This document shows, piece after piece, positions 1-7,463 of a stretch of 11,265 nucleotides of DNA (positions within the stretch are counted from its first letter, which is position 1; the number at the start of each line of letters is the position of its first letter). The notes beneath the pieces are model-generated. The model was not told the DNA's origin. It did no database searches and saw only the letters and a program-made list of their open reading frames with translations. Source of the stretch: Bacillota bacterium (lineage in GTDB: Bacteria > Bacillota > Clostridia > Acetivibrionales > Acetivibrionaceae). Location: contig JAEZUI010000114.1 in assembly GCA_023421115.1 (NCBI GenBank), positions 1 to 11,265 on the forward strand. The letters are read 5' to 3'. Both the position numbers and the translations under genes were made by a program.

Positions 1-217
1 CCACGGATGGCATTTTTAGCGTCTCGCGACAGGATGTCGCATAGACGCGTGCGAAAATTATCAAGCTGAGGTACGATTTTTGCGTAGCAAAATATCGTTC
101 ATCTGTCTGCCGAATGGCATCCTACAGCTTCTATGCGAAGGTCACGTAATGGAGTCGTTTGACACTAAAACAATAGGCCCCCCTTACTTCCGGTTCCAAA
201 ATCACCCTACCCCCATT
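1..217. repeat. Left copy of inverted, structured dispersed repeat
   Basis: Positions 1-71 match the reverse complement of 11145-11214 with a single one-base difference in length. After an extra 50 nt here (72-121), positions 122 to about 180 match the reverse complement of about 11085-11144 with a handful of substitutions. Weaker similarity in a C-rich tail continues to about 217. The segment contains hairpins: 19-24/43-48 enclosing 26-31/35-40 with a GGA loop, plus two in the extra module. The copy is cut by the window edge, which removes the first arm of the TGGCATTTTT hairpin (second arm at 8-17). No open reading frame or transposase is present. The family is not recognised; what is seen is a multi-hairpin extragenic element. 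Confidence 0.85.
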
Positions 218-370
218 TTAAATCAACAACTCATGAGTTTTAAGTCATAACCAAGGCTAATTTCTTGATACAGTACATATAAATAAATGCGTCCTTAAAA
301 ATAACTGGCTTGTTGCCATCTCAAAGCATTAGATTCCAGAAGCTTTATAGATATTTTAAATCACCTCAAA
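218..370. other. Intergenic stretch with no recognised feature
   Basis: This AT-rich sequence lies between the left repeat and the ppdK terminator. No start codon with a ribosome binding site and no coding frame is visible. A perfect 12-bp palindrome, AACTCATGAGTT, lies at 228-239, but nothing ties it to a function. Confidence 0.5.
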
Positions 371-405
371 CAAAAAAGAGCAAGGTGCTAACTCACACCT
401 TACTC
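371..405 (-). terminator. Rho-independent terminator of ppdK
   Basis: On the minus strand a 10-bp stem (405-396 pairing with 387-378, one mismatch) closes an 8-nt loop and is followed directly by six T residues (377-372). It lies about 100 nt beyond the ppdK stop codon and is the only good terminator there. Confidence 0.85.
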
Positions 406-507
406 CTTCTATTTATTAGCTATAATACACTTAAATCTCAACATTAGGACGCACTTTTTTATGCACCCTACTATGTCAATAACATTACTTAAAGCTTGAA
501 AACATGC

Positions 508-3150
508 CTATTTCTGCCCTAAATCGCCTTCCTTCTTTACAGCCGCCTGAGCAGCAGCAAGTCTTGCAATCGGAACACGGAATGGTGAACAAGACACATA
601 ATTCAATCCAGATTTATGGCAGAACTCTACCGAAGATGGATCTCCACCGTGCTCCCCACATATACCAAGCTTGATATCAGGCCTTGCTTGTTTGCCAAGC
701 TTTGCAGCCATTTCAATAAGTTTACCAACACCAGTCTGATCAAGTCTTGCAAAAGGATCCGATTCATAAATCTTTTTGTTGTAATACTCTTCCAAGAAAT
801 TTCCTGCATCATCACGGCTGAAACCAAAAGTCATCTGTGTAAGGTCATTTGTACCAAAAGAGAAGAATTCAGCTTCTTCTGCTATTTCATCAGCAGTAAT
901 AGCAGCTCTTGGTATCTCAATCATTGTTCCAACCTTGTAGTCTAATTTAACTCCAGCCTTCTCAATAACTTCATTTGCAGTCTTTACAACAACATCTTTA
1001 ACATATTTTAGTTCCTTAATATCTCCGACTAATGGAATCATAATTTCAGGTATAACACTCATACCCTGCTTATTTACATTAATAGCTGCTTCTATAACAG
1101 CCCTTGTTTGCATTTCTGCTATTTCAGGGTACGTAACCGCAAGACGGCATCCTCTATGCCCCATCATTGGATTAAACTCATGAAGATCTGCAACTATACC
1201 TTTCAATTCTTCAAAAGACATTCCCATCTCTTTTGCAAGCTCAGCAATGTCTTGATCAGCTTGCGGAAGGAACTCATGAAGCGGAGGATCTAGGAATCTT
1301 ATAGTTACGGGATGACCCTTCATTTCCCTGAATAACCCTTCAAAATCTCCCCTTTGAATTGGAAGCAGTTTATCAAGCGCTTTTCTTCTTTGTTCTTCAG
1401 TCCTTGCAACAATCATTTCTCTCATTGCAGGTATCCTGTCAGCATCAAAGAACATATGCTCTGTACGACAGAGACCAATACCTTCTGCACCGAACTTAAG
1501 TGCTTGTGCAGCATCCGCTGGTGTATCTGCATTTGTTCTGACCTTTAGTTTCCTAAGCTCATCTGCCCAAGCCATTAAGGTTGAAAAATCTCCTGTCATT
1601 TCAGGATCAACTGTTGGCAGACTCTCACCATACACATTACCTGTAGAACCGTCAAGAGATATCCAGTCTCCCTCAACATACCTTTTACCGTTTTTATCAA
1701 TAAAGTATTTTTCTTCTTCATTTATTTTTACATCATTACAACCAGCAACACAACATGTTCCCATGCCTCGCGCAACAACCGCTGCATGTGATGTCATACC
1801 GCCACGTCCTGTAAGTATTCCCTTTGAAACATGCATACCTTCGATATCCTCAGGAGAAGTCTCAAGTCTTACAAGCACCACATTCTTTTCTCCATTCTTG
1901 TATGCATTTACAGCATCCTCAGCCTCAAAATAAACTTTGCCTGTAGCTGCTCCCGGTGATGCCGGCAATCCCTTTGCAACAGGTACAGCTGCTTTTAAAG
2001 CTTTGGGTTCAAAGTTAGGATGCAGCAGTGCATCTAGCTGCTTCGGGTCAACCTTCATAATAGCTTCTTCCTTTGTAGCCATTCCCTCAGAAACGAGATC
2101 AACTGCTATTTTCAATGCAGCTGCAGCAGTTCTTTTACCGTTTCTGGTCTGGAGCATAAACAGCTTACCTTTCTCAATTGTAAACTCCATATCCTGCATA
2201 TCTCTATAGTGGCTTTCGAGTTTTTGGGCTATCTCTAAAAACTGATTATAAGCCTCTGGATTAATTTCCTTAAGATGATCTATGGATTGAGGTGTCCTTA
2301 TACCGGCAACAACATCTTCTCCCTGTGCATTCATAAGGAATTCTCCATAGAGTTTCTTTTCCCCGGTTGATGGATTTCTGGTAAATGCAACACCCGTACC
2401 GGAGTCATTACCCATATTTCCATAAACCATCTCCTGAACGTTAACTGCAGTACCCCAGTCACTCGGAATATCATTAAGTCTTCTATATACTATTGCTCTA
2501 GGATTATCCCAAGAACGAAAAACCGCCTTAACAGCTTCCATTAGCTGCGCTTTAGGCTCTTGTGGAAAATCAAATCCCTTTTCTTTCTTGAAGAGTTCTT
2601 TATATCTTTTTACAACTTCTTTTAAATTATCGGCTGTTAGATCAGTATCAAAATGTGCTCCATTCTCTTTTTTAACAGCTTCGAGTATCTTTTCAAACTT
2701 TGGCTTATCAACTTCCATTACTACATCACTGAACATCTGAATAAATCTTCTATAACTGTCATAGGCAAATCTCTCATTACCAGTAAGCTTTGCTAAGCCT
2801 TCTACAACAACATCATTAAGTCCCAAATTTAAAATGGTATCCATCATACCTGGCATGGATGCTCTTGACCCTGATCTGACAGAAACTAAAAAAGGATTGT
2901 TCGGGTCACCGAATTTCTTACCTACAGTAGCTTCAGTAGTTGACATCATTGCATAAATCTCTTCCTCAATTTCCTTTGCAATGACCTTACCATCTTGATA
3001 ATACCTTGTACAAGCTTCCGTAGTGACTGTGAAGCCTCTTGGAACAGGAAGGCCTAATCCCGTCATTTCTGCTAGATTTGCCCCTTTGCCTCCAAGCAGG
3101 TTCCTCATTGAAGCGTTTCCTTCTTTAAAAAGATATACGTACTTTGCCAT
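508..3150 (-). CDS. ppdK: Pyruvate, phosphate dikinase (PPDK)
   Basis: An 880-residue cytoplasmic enzyme that interconverts pyruvate + ATP + Pi and PEP + AMP + PPi (EC 2.7.9.1). Domain order is complete: an N-terminal ATP-grasp domain beginning with the GGKGANLAEM loop (residues 20-29), a central swivelling phosphohistidine domain with GGMTSHAAVVARGMG (His455), and a C-terminal PEP/pyruvate TIM barrel with GLCRTEHMFF (560-569), Glu745, Asn768 in FGTND, and Cys831 in GICGEHGGD. These positions coincide with those I recall for the Clostridium symbiosum enzyme, so nothing is truncated. The start is supported by GGGAGGG seven bases upstream. The gene has its own terminator and a candidate promoter, so it is probably monocistronic. 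In cellulolytic clostridia that lack pyruvate kinase this enzyme is a main PEP-to-pyruvate route. That role here is inference. Confidence 0.98.
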   Translation of the reverse strand: MAKYVYLFKEGNASMRNLLGGKGANLAEMTGLGLPVPRGFTVTTEACTRYYQDGKVIAKEIEEEIYAMMSTTEATVGKKFGDPNNPFLVSVRSGSRASMPGMMDTILNLGLNDVVVEGLAKLTGNERFAYDSYRRFIQMFSDVVMEVDKPKFEKILEAVKKENGAHFDTDLTADNLKEVVKRYKELFKKEKGFDFPQEPKAQLMEAVKAVFRSWDNPRAIVYRRLNDIPSDWGTAVNVQEMVYGNMGNDSGTGVAFTRNPSTGEKKLYGEFLMNAQGEDVVAGIRTPQSIDHLKEINPEAYNQFLEIAQKLESHYRDMQDMEFTIEKGKLFMLQTRNGKRTAAAALKIAVDLVSEGMATKEEAIMKVDPKQLDALLHPNFEPKALKAAVPVAKGLPASPGAATGKVYFEAEDAVNAYKNGEKNVVLVRLETSPEDIEGMHVSKGILTGRGGMTSHAAVVARGMGTCCVAGCNDVKINEEEKYFIDKNGKRYVEGDWISLDGSTGNVYGESLPTVDPEMTGDFSTLMAWADELRKLKVRTNADTPADAAQALKFGAEGIGLCRTEHMFFDADRIPAMREMIVARTEEQRRKALDKLLPIQRGDFEGLFREMKGHPVTIRFLDPPLHEFLPQADQDIAELAKEMGMSFEELKGIVADLHEFNPMMGHRGCRLAVTYPEIAEMQTRAVIEAAINVNKQGMSVIPEIMIPLVGDIKELKYVKDVVVKTANEVIEKAGVKLDYKVGTMIEIPRAAITADEIAEEAEFFSFGTNDLTQMTFGFSRDDAGNFLEEYYNKKIYESDPFARLDQTGVGKLIEMAAKLGKQARPDIKLGICGEHGGDPSSVEFCHKSGLNYVSCSPFRVPIARLAAAQAAVKKEGDLGQK

Positions 3151-3157
3151 TAAAAAA

Positions 3158-3164
3158 CCCTCCC
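3158..3164 (-). promoter_or_regulatory. Ribosome binding site of ppdK
   Basis: GGGAGGG on the minus strand ends seven bases before the ATG at 3150 and fixes that start. Confidence 0.85.
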
Positions 3165-3206
3165 ATTTGCTTTTTATGTATCATTCATGTGCTATATACA
3201 AGAAAT

Positions 3207-3223
3207 GTATATTTAAAATATAC
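3207..3223. promoter_or_regulatory. 17-bp AT-rich palindrome in the ppdK leader
   Basis: GTATATTTAAAATATAC has perfect 8-bp arms around one central base. After one mismatch the symmetry continues with AAA/TTT (3203-3205 and 3225-3227). It lies between the candidate -10 box (3279-3284) and the ppdK start. It could be an operator or an mRNA hairpin. AT-rich DNA yields such palindromes by chance, so function is unproven. Confidence 0.3.
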
Positions 3224-3278
3224 TTTTCTTTGTTTTAATAGGTGGACAATTCTGGGAACTGCTTTTCTGACCATACTA

Positions 3279-3284
3279 ATTATA
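3279..3284 (-). promoter_or_regulatory. Candidate -10 box for ppdK
   Basis: A perfect TATAAT on the minus strand lies about 130 nt upstream of the ppdK start. No convincing TTGACA-like -35 box sits 16-18 nt further upstream, so this is only a candidate. Confidence 0.35.
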
Positions 3285-3516
3285 ACATACTTAAAAAATT
3301 TTTCATTACTTTTTTTCAAAAATATCAAATTATTAGACCATTCCAAAAAATATCCTATAAAATGTTTAAGTCCAAAATCCCATCAAATCAGATTTCTTGA
3401 AATGGCAATTTCAAAGTTTTTTGTAATCACATTACTTAAATCTTCTGCGGATAAAAAGCCCTTAATAATTCTCTCCAAAAAATACGACAAATATTCCAAT
3501 CCTTTAGGCCATTTCT

Positions 3517-3550
3517 AAAAAAGTGGGCCCCCCAATTTGGGAAACCCACT
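3517..3550 (-). terminator. Rho-independent terminator of glyS
   Basis: On the minus strand a 12-bp stem (3550-3539 pairing with 3533-3522, three central pairs being G-U in RNA) closes a 5-nt loop and runs into a T tract (3522-3517). It begins four bases beyond the glyS stop codon. It is strong and specific to the minus strand, since the plus strand lacks a T run after the stem. Confidence 0.92.
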
Positions 3551-3554
3551 CTTA

Positions 3555-4955
3555 TTAAAAATCAAACCTGTTTTCAAAGTATTTATCCAAATCTTCAATC
3601 TTAAGCCTAACCTGTTGCATACTATCCCTGTCTCTGATAGTTACACTTTTATCTTCTAATGAATCAAAGTCGAAAGTTATGCAGTAGGGTGTACCTATCT
3701 CATCCTGCCTTCTGTATCTCTTACCTATACTTCCAGTCTCATCGTACTCACAAACATACTTTTTAGTGAGAGCCTCATATACCTTGAAAGCGTCATCGCC
3801 TAATTTTTTTGAAAGCGGAAGTACAGCTATCTTTATCGGTGCAATTGCAGGATGGAAATGAAGTACAGTCCTTACATCTCCTTCTGCAACCTCTTCTTCA
3901 TCATAAGCTTCGCAAAGGAAGGCAAGTGTTACCCTGTCTGCTCCAAGCGAGGGCTCAATACAGTAAGGAACATATTTCTCATTAGTAACAGGATCAAAAT
4001 ACGAAAGATCATCTCTTGAATGCTCCATATGCTGCTTTAAATCATAATCAGTCCTGTCAGCAATACCCCAAAGCTCTCCCCACTCAAACGGAGATTTAAA
4101 GGGGAATTTAAATTCAATGTCTGTCGTTGCATTACTGTAATGTGACAGTTCTTCTTTCTCATGGTCACGCATTTTTAAGCTATCTGCTTTTATTCCAAGA
4201 CTTAAAAGCCAGTTATAGCAGAAGTTCTTCCAATACTCAAACCATTCTAAGTCTTTTCCCGGTTCACAGAAAAATTCAAGCTCCATCTGCTCAAATTCAC
4301 GGGTCCTGAAAGTAAAATTGCCCGGAGTAATCTCATTTCTAAAGGATTTACCTATCTGAGCTATTCCAAAGGGAATCTTTTTCCTTGTAGTTCTTTGTAC
4401 ATTTTTAAAATTTACAAATATCCCCTGAGCTGTTTCAGGTCTTAAGAATATCTCAGTCTTTGAATCCTCAGTAACGCCTTGATAAGTCTTAAACATAAGA
4501 TTAAACTTTCTGATATCGGTAAAATTGGCAGAACCACAACTAGGACATTTTACGCCTTTTTCCTTGACATATGCAATAAGCTGTTCGTTTGTCCAGCCGT
4601 CAACTTTAACATCAACGTGATTCTCTGCGTTCCAGTCCTCAATCATCTTATCAGCTCTGTGGCGAGTCTTACAATCCTTACAGTCAATCAATGGATCACT
4701 AAATCCACCAACATGCCCTGACGCCACCCAAACCTGAGGATTCATTAGTATGGCACAGTCAACGCCAACGTTATAAGGGCTTTCCTGCACAAATTTCCTC
4801 CACCAGGCTTTTTTTACGTTGTTTTTAAGTTCAACACCTAAAGGACCGTAATCCCAAGCATTTGCAAGGCCTCCATATATATCTGATCCCGGATATACGA
4901 AACCTCTGTTTTTTGCAAGCGCGACTATCTTCTCCATAGTCTTTTCAAATTCCAT
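3555..4955 (-). CDS. glyS: Glycyl-tRNA synthetase, single-chain class II type
   Basis: A 466-residue cytoplasmic enzyme that charges tRNA-Gly with glycine (EC 6.1.1.14), of the alpha2 homodimeric type rather than the split glyQ/glyS type. The class II core is complete: motif 2 is FRNEITPGNFTFRTREFEQ (from residue 205) and motif 3 is EPSLGADR (334-341). Two Cys pairs (92/95 and 137/140) in the insertion suggest a zinc site. The C-terminal anticodon-binding domain starts near IKIAVLPLSKK and includes YRRQDEIGTPYCITFDFD. The frame stays open nine codons further upstream, but the ATG at 4955 is chosen because AAGGAGG lies nine bases ahead of it and MEFEKTMEKIVALAK fits the family start. No T-box leader precedes it, although glycyl-tRNA synthetase genes of Firmicutes often carry one. 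Confidence 0.98.
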   Translation of the reverse strand: MEFEKTMEKIVALAKNRGFVYPGSDIYGGLANAWDYGPLGVELKNNVKKAWWRKFVQESPYNVGVDCAILMNPQVWVASGHVGGFSDPLIDCKDCKTRHRADKMIEDWNAENHVDVKVDGWTNEQLIAYVKEKGVKCPSCGSANFTDIRKFNLMFKTYQGVTEDSKTEIFLRPETAQGIFVNFKNVQRTTRKKIPFGIAQIGKSFRNEITPGNFTFRTREFEQMELEFFCEPGKDLEWFEYWKNFCYNWLLSLGIKADSLKMRDHEKEELSHYSNATTDIEFKFPFKSPFEWGELWGIADRTDYDLKQHMEHSRDDLSYFDPVTNEKYVPYCIEPSLGADRVTLAFLCEAYDEEEVAEGDVRTVLHFHPAIAPIKIAVLPLSKKLGDDAFKVYEALTKKYVCEYDETGSIGKRYRRQDEIGTPYCITFDFDSLEDKSVTIRDRDSMQQVRLKIEDLDKYFENRFDF

Positions 4956-4964
4956 TTTAAAATG

Positions 4965-4971
4965 CCTCCTT
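4965..4971 (-). promoter_or_regulatory. Ribosome binding site deciding the glyS start
   Basis: AAGGAGG on the minus strand lies nine bases before the ATG at 4955. The upstream in-frame alternative at 4982 has no such site. Confidence 0.88.
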
Positions 4972-5023
4972 AGCAATATCAAAATTATTTAAAATAACTT
5001 ATTCAACATTATCAGTAAAAAAC

Positions 5024-5052
5024 ATTATATTATTAGAAATGGCCATTGACCA
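5024..5052 (-). promoter_or_regulatory. Candidate sigma-A promoter of glyS
   Basis: TGGTCA (5052-5047; four of six matches to TTGACA) and a perfect TATAAT (5029-5024) are separated by exactly 17 nt on the minus strand. Transcription would start near 5017, giving a leader of about 60 nt. No terminator separates coaBC from this site, so readthrough from the upstream cluster is also possible. Confidence 0.55.
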
Positions 5053-5088
5053 GTTATTTTTTTAAACTACCCAATATATATTTTTACC

Positions 5089-6309
5089 TTACAAGCACTT
5101 ATTGTCAACATTATTTTTTTTAAATATTTGTAGTGCCTCATCTAAAATTTTGTCTCCCGCTTCTGCCTTGCTCATAATCGGAAGATCAATTATATCCCCA
5201 TTTCTTCTTATGATCTTTATTATATTTGTATCGGTGCCAAATCCTGCACCTTCCTGTGTAACATCATTAGCAATTATCAAATCCAAGTTCTTTGCAGCAA
5301 GCTTTTCACAGGCATTATTAACAAGATCATTGGTTTCGGCACTAAACCCCACCAATATTCTATTCCCCTTCATTTTCCCAAGTTCTTTAGCTATATCCGG
5401 GTTTTTAATCAGCTCTATCGTTAATTTCTCGCCCTTCTTTTTAATCTTTTTCTCAGCCATTTGAGCACATCTATAATCAGCAACAGCTGCAACCATTATC
5501 AGTATATCAAATGCCTCATAGCTTTTCATCACTTCATTAAACATCTCATCAGCTGTTTTGACTCCTACTCTCTCCACTCCAAAGGGAGTTTTAATATTAA
5601 CCGGGCCCGATATAAGCTTGACCTGAGCACCTCTTTTGCTTGCTTGGGTTGCTATGGCATAGCCCATTTTCCCCGATGAACGGTTGCTTATATACCTGAC
5701 AGGATCTATAGGTTCCTGTGTGGGACCTGCAGTTATCAAAATTTTTAGCTCTTTCAAGTCCACTTTACCACAAACAAGTTCCCCGACACTTTCAACAATA
5801 GACGAAGGTTCGGGCAGACGACCGCTTCCTATAGTACCACACGCCATAAGGCCTGTTTCCGGTTCTAAAAATATATATCCCCGCTCAGTAAGCTTTTTTA
5901 TATTCTCCTGAACTACAGGATTTTCATACATGTTGGTATTCATTGCAGGTATGAATACAACTGGCGCCTTTGAAGCCATTATAGTAGTAGACAACATATC
6001 ATCGGCAATACCGTTTGCAACTTTCCCTATTATGTTTGCAGTTGCAGGAGCAACCACAATAATATCAGCTTTTGTAGCAAGGGATATATGTTGTATATCC
6101 CACTTAACCGGATCATCAAACATATCTGTTATAACAGGGTTGTGTGAAATAGACCTAAAGGTCAGAGGAGTGACAAATTTAGCTGCATTTTCAGTCATAA
6201 TTACATTTACATCAGCATGGAGCTTTTGTAACCTACTTACAACTTCAACTACCTTATAGGCAGCTATGCCCCCGCACACACCGACAACAACAGTCTTTCC
6301 CTCCAACAT
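5089..6309 (-). CDS. coaBC: Bifunctional phosphopantothenoylcysteine decarboxylase / phosphopantothenate-cysteine ligase
   Basis: A 406-residue cytoplasmic protein (Dfp) for two successive steps of coenzyme A synthesis. CoaB joins 4'-phosphopantothenate to cysteine using CTP; CoaC decarboxylates the product with FMN. The N-terminal CoaC flavoprotein half shows GGIAAYK, the catalytic His74 in IQHISL, PAMNTNMYENP (from residue 121) and the substrate-flap motif CGTIGSGRLPEP (Cys157). The CoaB half begins near residue 188 with ILITAGPTQEPIDPVRYISN, followed by SSGKMG and, later, GFSAETNDL. Length is typical. The ATG at 6309 is preferred over an upstream ATG at 6327 because GGAGAGG sits six bases ahead and MLEGKTVVVGVCGG fits the family start. 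It follows rpoZ, as in Bacillus, but glyS rather than priA comes next. Confidence 0.98.
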   Translation of the reverse strand: MLEGKTVVVGVCGGIAAYKVVEVVSRLQKLHADVNVIMTENAAKFVTPLTFRSISHNPVITDMFDDPVKWDIQHISLATKADIIVVAPATANIIGKVANGIADDMLSTTIMASKAPVVFIPAMNTNMYENPVVQENIKKLTERGYIFLEPETGLMACGTIGSGRLPEPSSIVESVGELVCGKVDLKELKILITAGPTQEPIDPVRYISNRSSGKMGYAIATQASKRGAQVKLISGPVNIKTPFGVERVGVKTADEMFNEVMKSYEAFDILIMVAAVADYRCAQMAEKKIKKKGEKLTIELIKNPDIAKELGKMKGNRILVGFSAETNDLVNNACEKLAAKNLDLIIANDVTQEGAGFGTDTNIIKIIRRNGDIIDLPIMSKAEAGDKILDEALQIFKKNNVDNKCL

Positions 6310-6315
6310 ATTAAT

Positions 6316-6322
6316 CCTCTCC
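6316..6322 (-). promoter_or_regulatory. Ribosome binding site deciding the coaBC start
   Basis: GGAGAGG on the minus strand lies six bases before the ATG at 6309. The upstream ATG at 6327 would place this site inside the coding sequence. Confidence 0.8.
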
Positions 6323-6351
6323 ATCAATTATTATTAATCGCTTAAACCCTT

Positions 6352-6382
6352 ATTATAAGGCCATTTTAAATAACTTCCTCAA
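6352..6382 (-). promoter_or_regulatory. Candidate internal promoter for coaBC with overlapping palindrome
   Basis: On the minus strand a perfect TATAAT (6357-6352) follows TTGAGG (6382-6377), but the spacer is 19 nt, longer than ideal. The -10 box lies inside a perfect palindrome, CCTTATTATAAGG (6348-6360). The leader would be about 35 nt. This would give coaBC expression independent of rpoZ. Confidence 0.3.
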
Positions 6383-6484
6383 AAAATAATAAGCCCCTTT
6401 TCTCTTAACACTATAATAGGTTTAGTGAGAAATCATAGAGGCGGTATTATTCCATATCTATAAGATTGAAAAACGCATAAAGAT

Positions 6485-6721
6485 TTACTTTATTCCGCTC
6501 TTTGTCCTGATGTATGTAATCTTCTGCTCATCAATTTCATTAATCGCAATAGTTACCGGCTTTTCAGAATCACATTCAGTAAGCTTATGCGCTCCTTCTG
6601 TAATCTGTCTTGCTCTTTTAGCAGCTGCTACAACCAGTGTATATCTGCTGTCCACCCTGTCGAGCAAGGAGCTGATACCAGGCTCAATCATTGTCTGTTT
6701 CTTGTCATTATTCTCTTTCAT
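6485..6721 (-). CDS. rpoZ: DNA-directed RNA polymerase omega subunit
   Basis: A 78-residue protein that clamps the beta' subunit and aids assembly of RNA polymerase. The omega signature is visible: SRYTLVVAAAKRARQI at residues 25-40, then KPVTIAINEI at 54-63. Length is within the normal range for clostridial omega. GGAGG lies ten bases before the ATG, with a closer TAGGA also present. Its place directly after gmk is the conserved Firmicutes arrangement and supports the call. The flanking gaps of 112 and 175 nt are long for an operon; I see no terminator in either. Confidence 0.95.
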   Translation of the reverse strand: MKENNDKKQTMIEPGISSLLDRVDSRYTLVVAAAKRARQITEGAHKLTECDSEKPVTIAINEIDEQKITYIRTKSGIK

Positions 6722-6833
6722 GAGTTTCCTACCTCCAATTTTGTATTATGTTACAACTTTCTGTTACAGAATTTGACCGGTTATATTAAGAAAACCTGTA
6801 CTTTTTATGAATAAACTCAGATAATTTATTGAT

Positions 6834-7451
6834 TTAAACGCCTCCAACTATTCCTATACTCTCAAGTATATTTATGTTTCTGTCAAACTTAAGCTTCTCG
6901 GAAGCAAGTATACATTTAATACTATTAACTGCTTCTTCAATATCGTCATTTACAACAACATAATCATACTTATCTACATATTTCATTTCTTTTATAGCCT
7001 TTTCCATGCGTTTTTCTATTGCTTCAGGTTTTTCGGTACCTCTTCCCTCTATCCTTCTTCTAAGTTCATCAAAAGAAGGTGGCAAAATAAATATAGATAC
7101 ACAGTCAGGATAAATGTTCTTAATATTCAAAGCACCTTCCACTTCAATTTCGAGTAAACAATCAAACCCTGACTTTATAGTATCTTCAATGCACTTTTTA
7201 GGTGTACCGTAATAGTTATCACAGTATTTTACCCACTCTACAAGTTCTCCATTTTTTATCATACTGTTAAACTCTTCATGAGTTTTAAAAAAGTAATTAA
7301 CACCATCTACTTCACCGTTTCTAGGCTCCCTAGTGGTTGCAGAAACAGAAAACTTTATATAATTTTCTTTTTGTCTAATATTACTTAGGAGTGTGCCCTT
7401 ACCAGTGCCTGATGGGCCTGAAACTACAACTAAAAGTCCCTCACGGAACAT
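6834..7451 (-). CDS. gmk: Guanylate kinase
   Basis: A 205-residue cytoplasmic enzyme that phosphorylates GMP to GDP with ATP (EC 2.7.4.8), in purine nucleotide supply and recycling of (p)ppGpp precursors. The P-loop GPSGTGKGT is at residues 12-20. The GMP-binding region holds SATTREPRNGEVDGVNYFF and, further on, YYGTP and LLEIEVEGA. The lid region has RRRIEGRGTEKPEAIEKRM. Start choice: a GTG at 7454 is immediately followed by an ATG at 7451. The ATG is preferred because the AAGGGGG ribosome binding site, which overlaps the remA stop codon, is then seven bases away rather than four. Only 12 nt separate it from remA, so the two are surely cotranscribed and perhaps translationally coupled. Confidence 0.98.
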   Translation of the reverse strand: MFREGLLVVVSGPSGTGKGTLLSNIRQKENYIKFSVSATTREPRNGEVDGVNYFFKTHEEFNSMIKNGELVEWVKYCDNYYGTPKKCIEDTIKSGFDCLLEIEVEGALNIKNIYPDCVSIFILPPSFDELRRRIEGRGTEKPEAIEKRMEKAIKEMKYVDKYDYVVVNDDIEEAVNSIKCILASEKLKFDRNINILESIGIVGGV

Positions 7452-7463
7452 CACAGTTCCCCC

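Larger units (their letters stand above)
3187..3514 (-). pseudogene. Possible decayed reading frame between glyS and ppdK
   Basis: Reading the minus strand from the TAG at 3517-3515, one frame runs 43 codons to a TGA (3385-3383) and another 65 codons to a TGA at 3187-3185: a single internal stop in about 109 codons of very AT-rich DNA. The first part, beginning KWPKGLEYLSYFLERI, looks protein-like, and the second part holds a similar motif, WDFGLKHFIGYFLEW. There is no plausible start codon with a ribosome binding site, and the frame overlaps the presumed ppdK promoter. The opposite strand is also open here, which weakens the case. It may be a gene relic or compositional chance; I recognise no family. 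Confidence 0.2.

Noticed and set aside
1937..2209. Open frames on the plus strand within ppdK (also within coaBC, for example 5930-6259)
   Set aside because: They lie antisense to strongly conserved coding sequence and have no ribosome binding site; they are mirror effects of codon bias.
3483..3491. A TTTGTCGTA sequence resembling a Spo0A box in the glyS-ppdK gap
   Set aside because: It is not an exact box, there is only one, and it is more than 300 nt from the ppdK start.
4956..5088. T-box leader ahead of glyS
   Set aside because: The gap is only about 130 nt and contains neither the T-box consensus nor a terminator/antiterminator pair.
6759..6771. Palindrome TTCTGTTACAGAA between gmk and rpoZ
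   Set aside because: It is a 13-base symmetry with no matching promoter elements or T tract beside it, so neither an operator nor a terminator can be supported.
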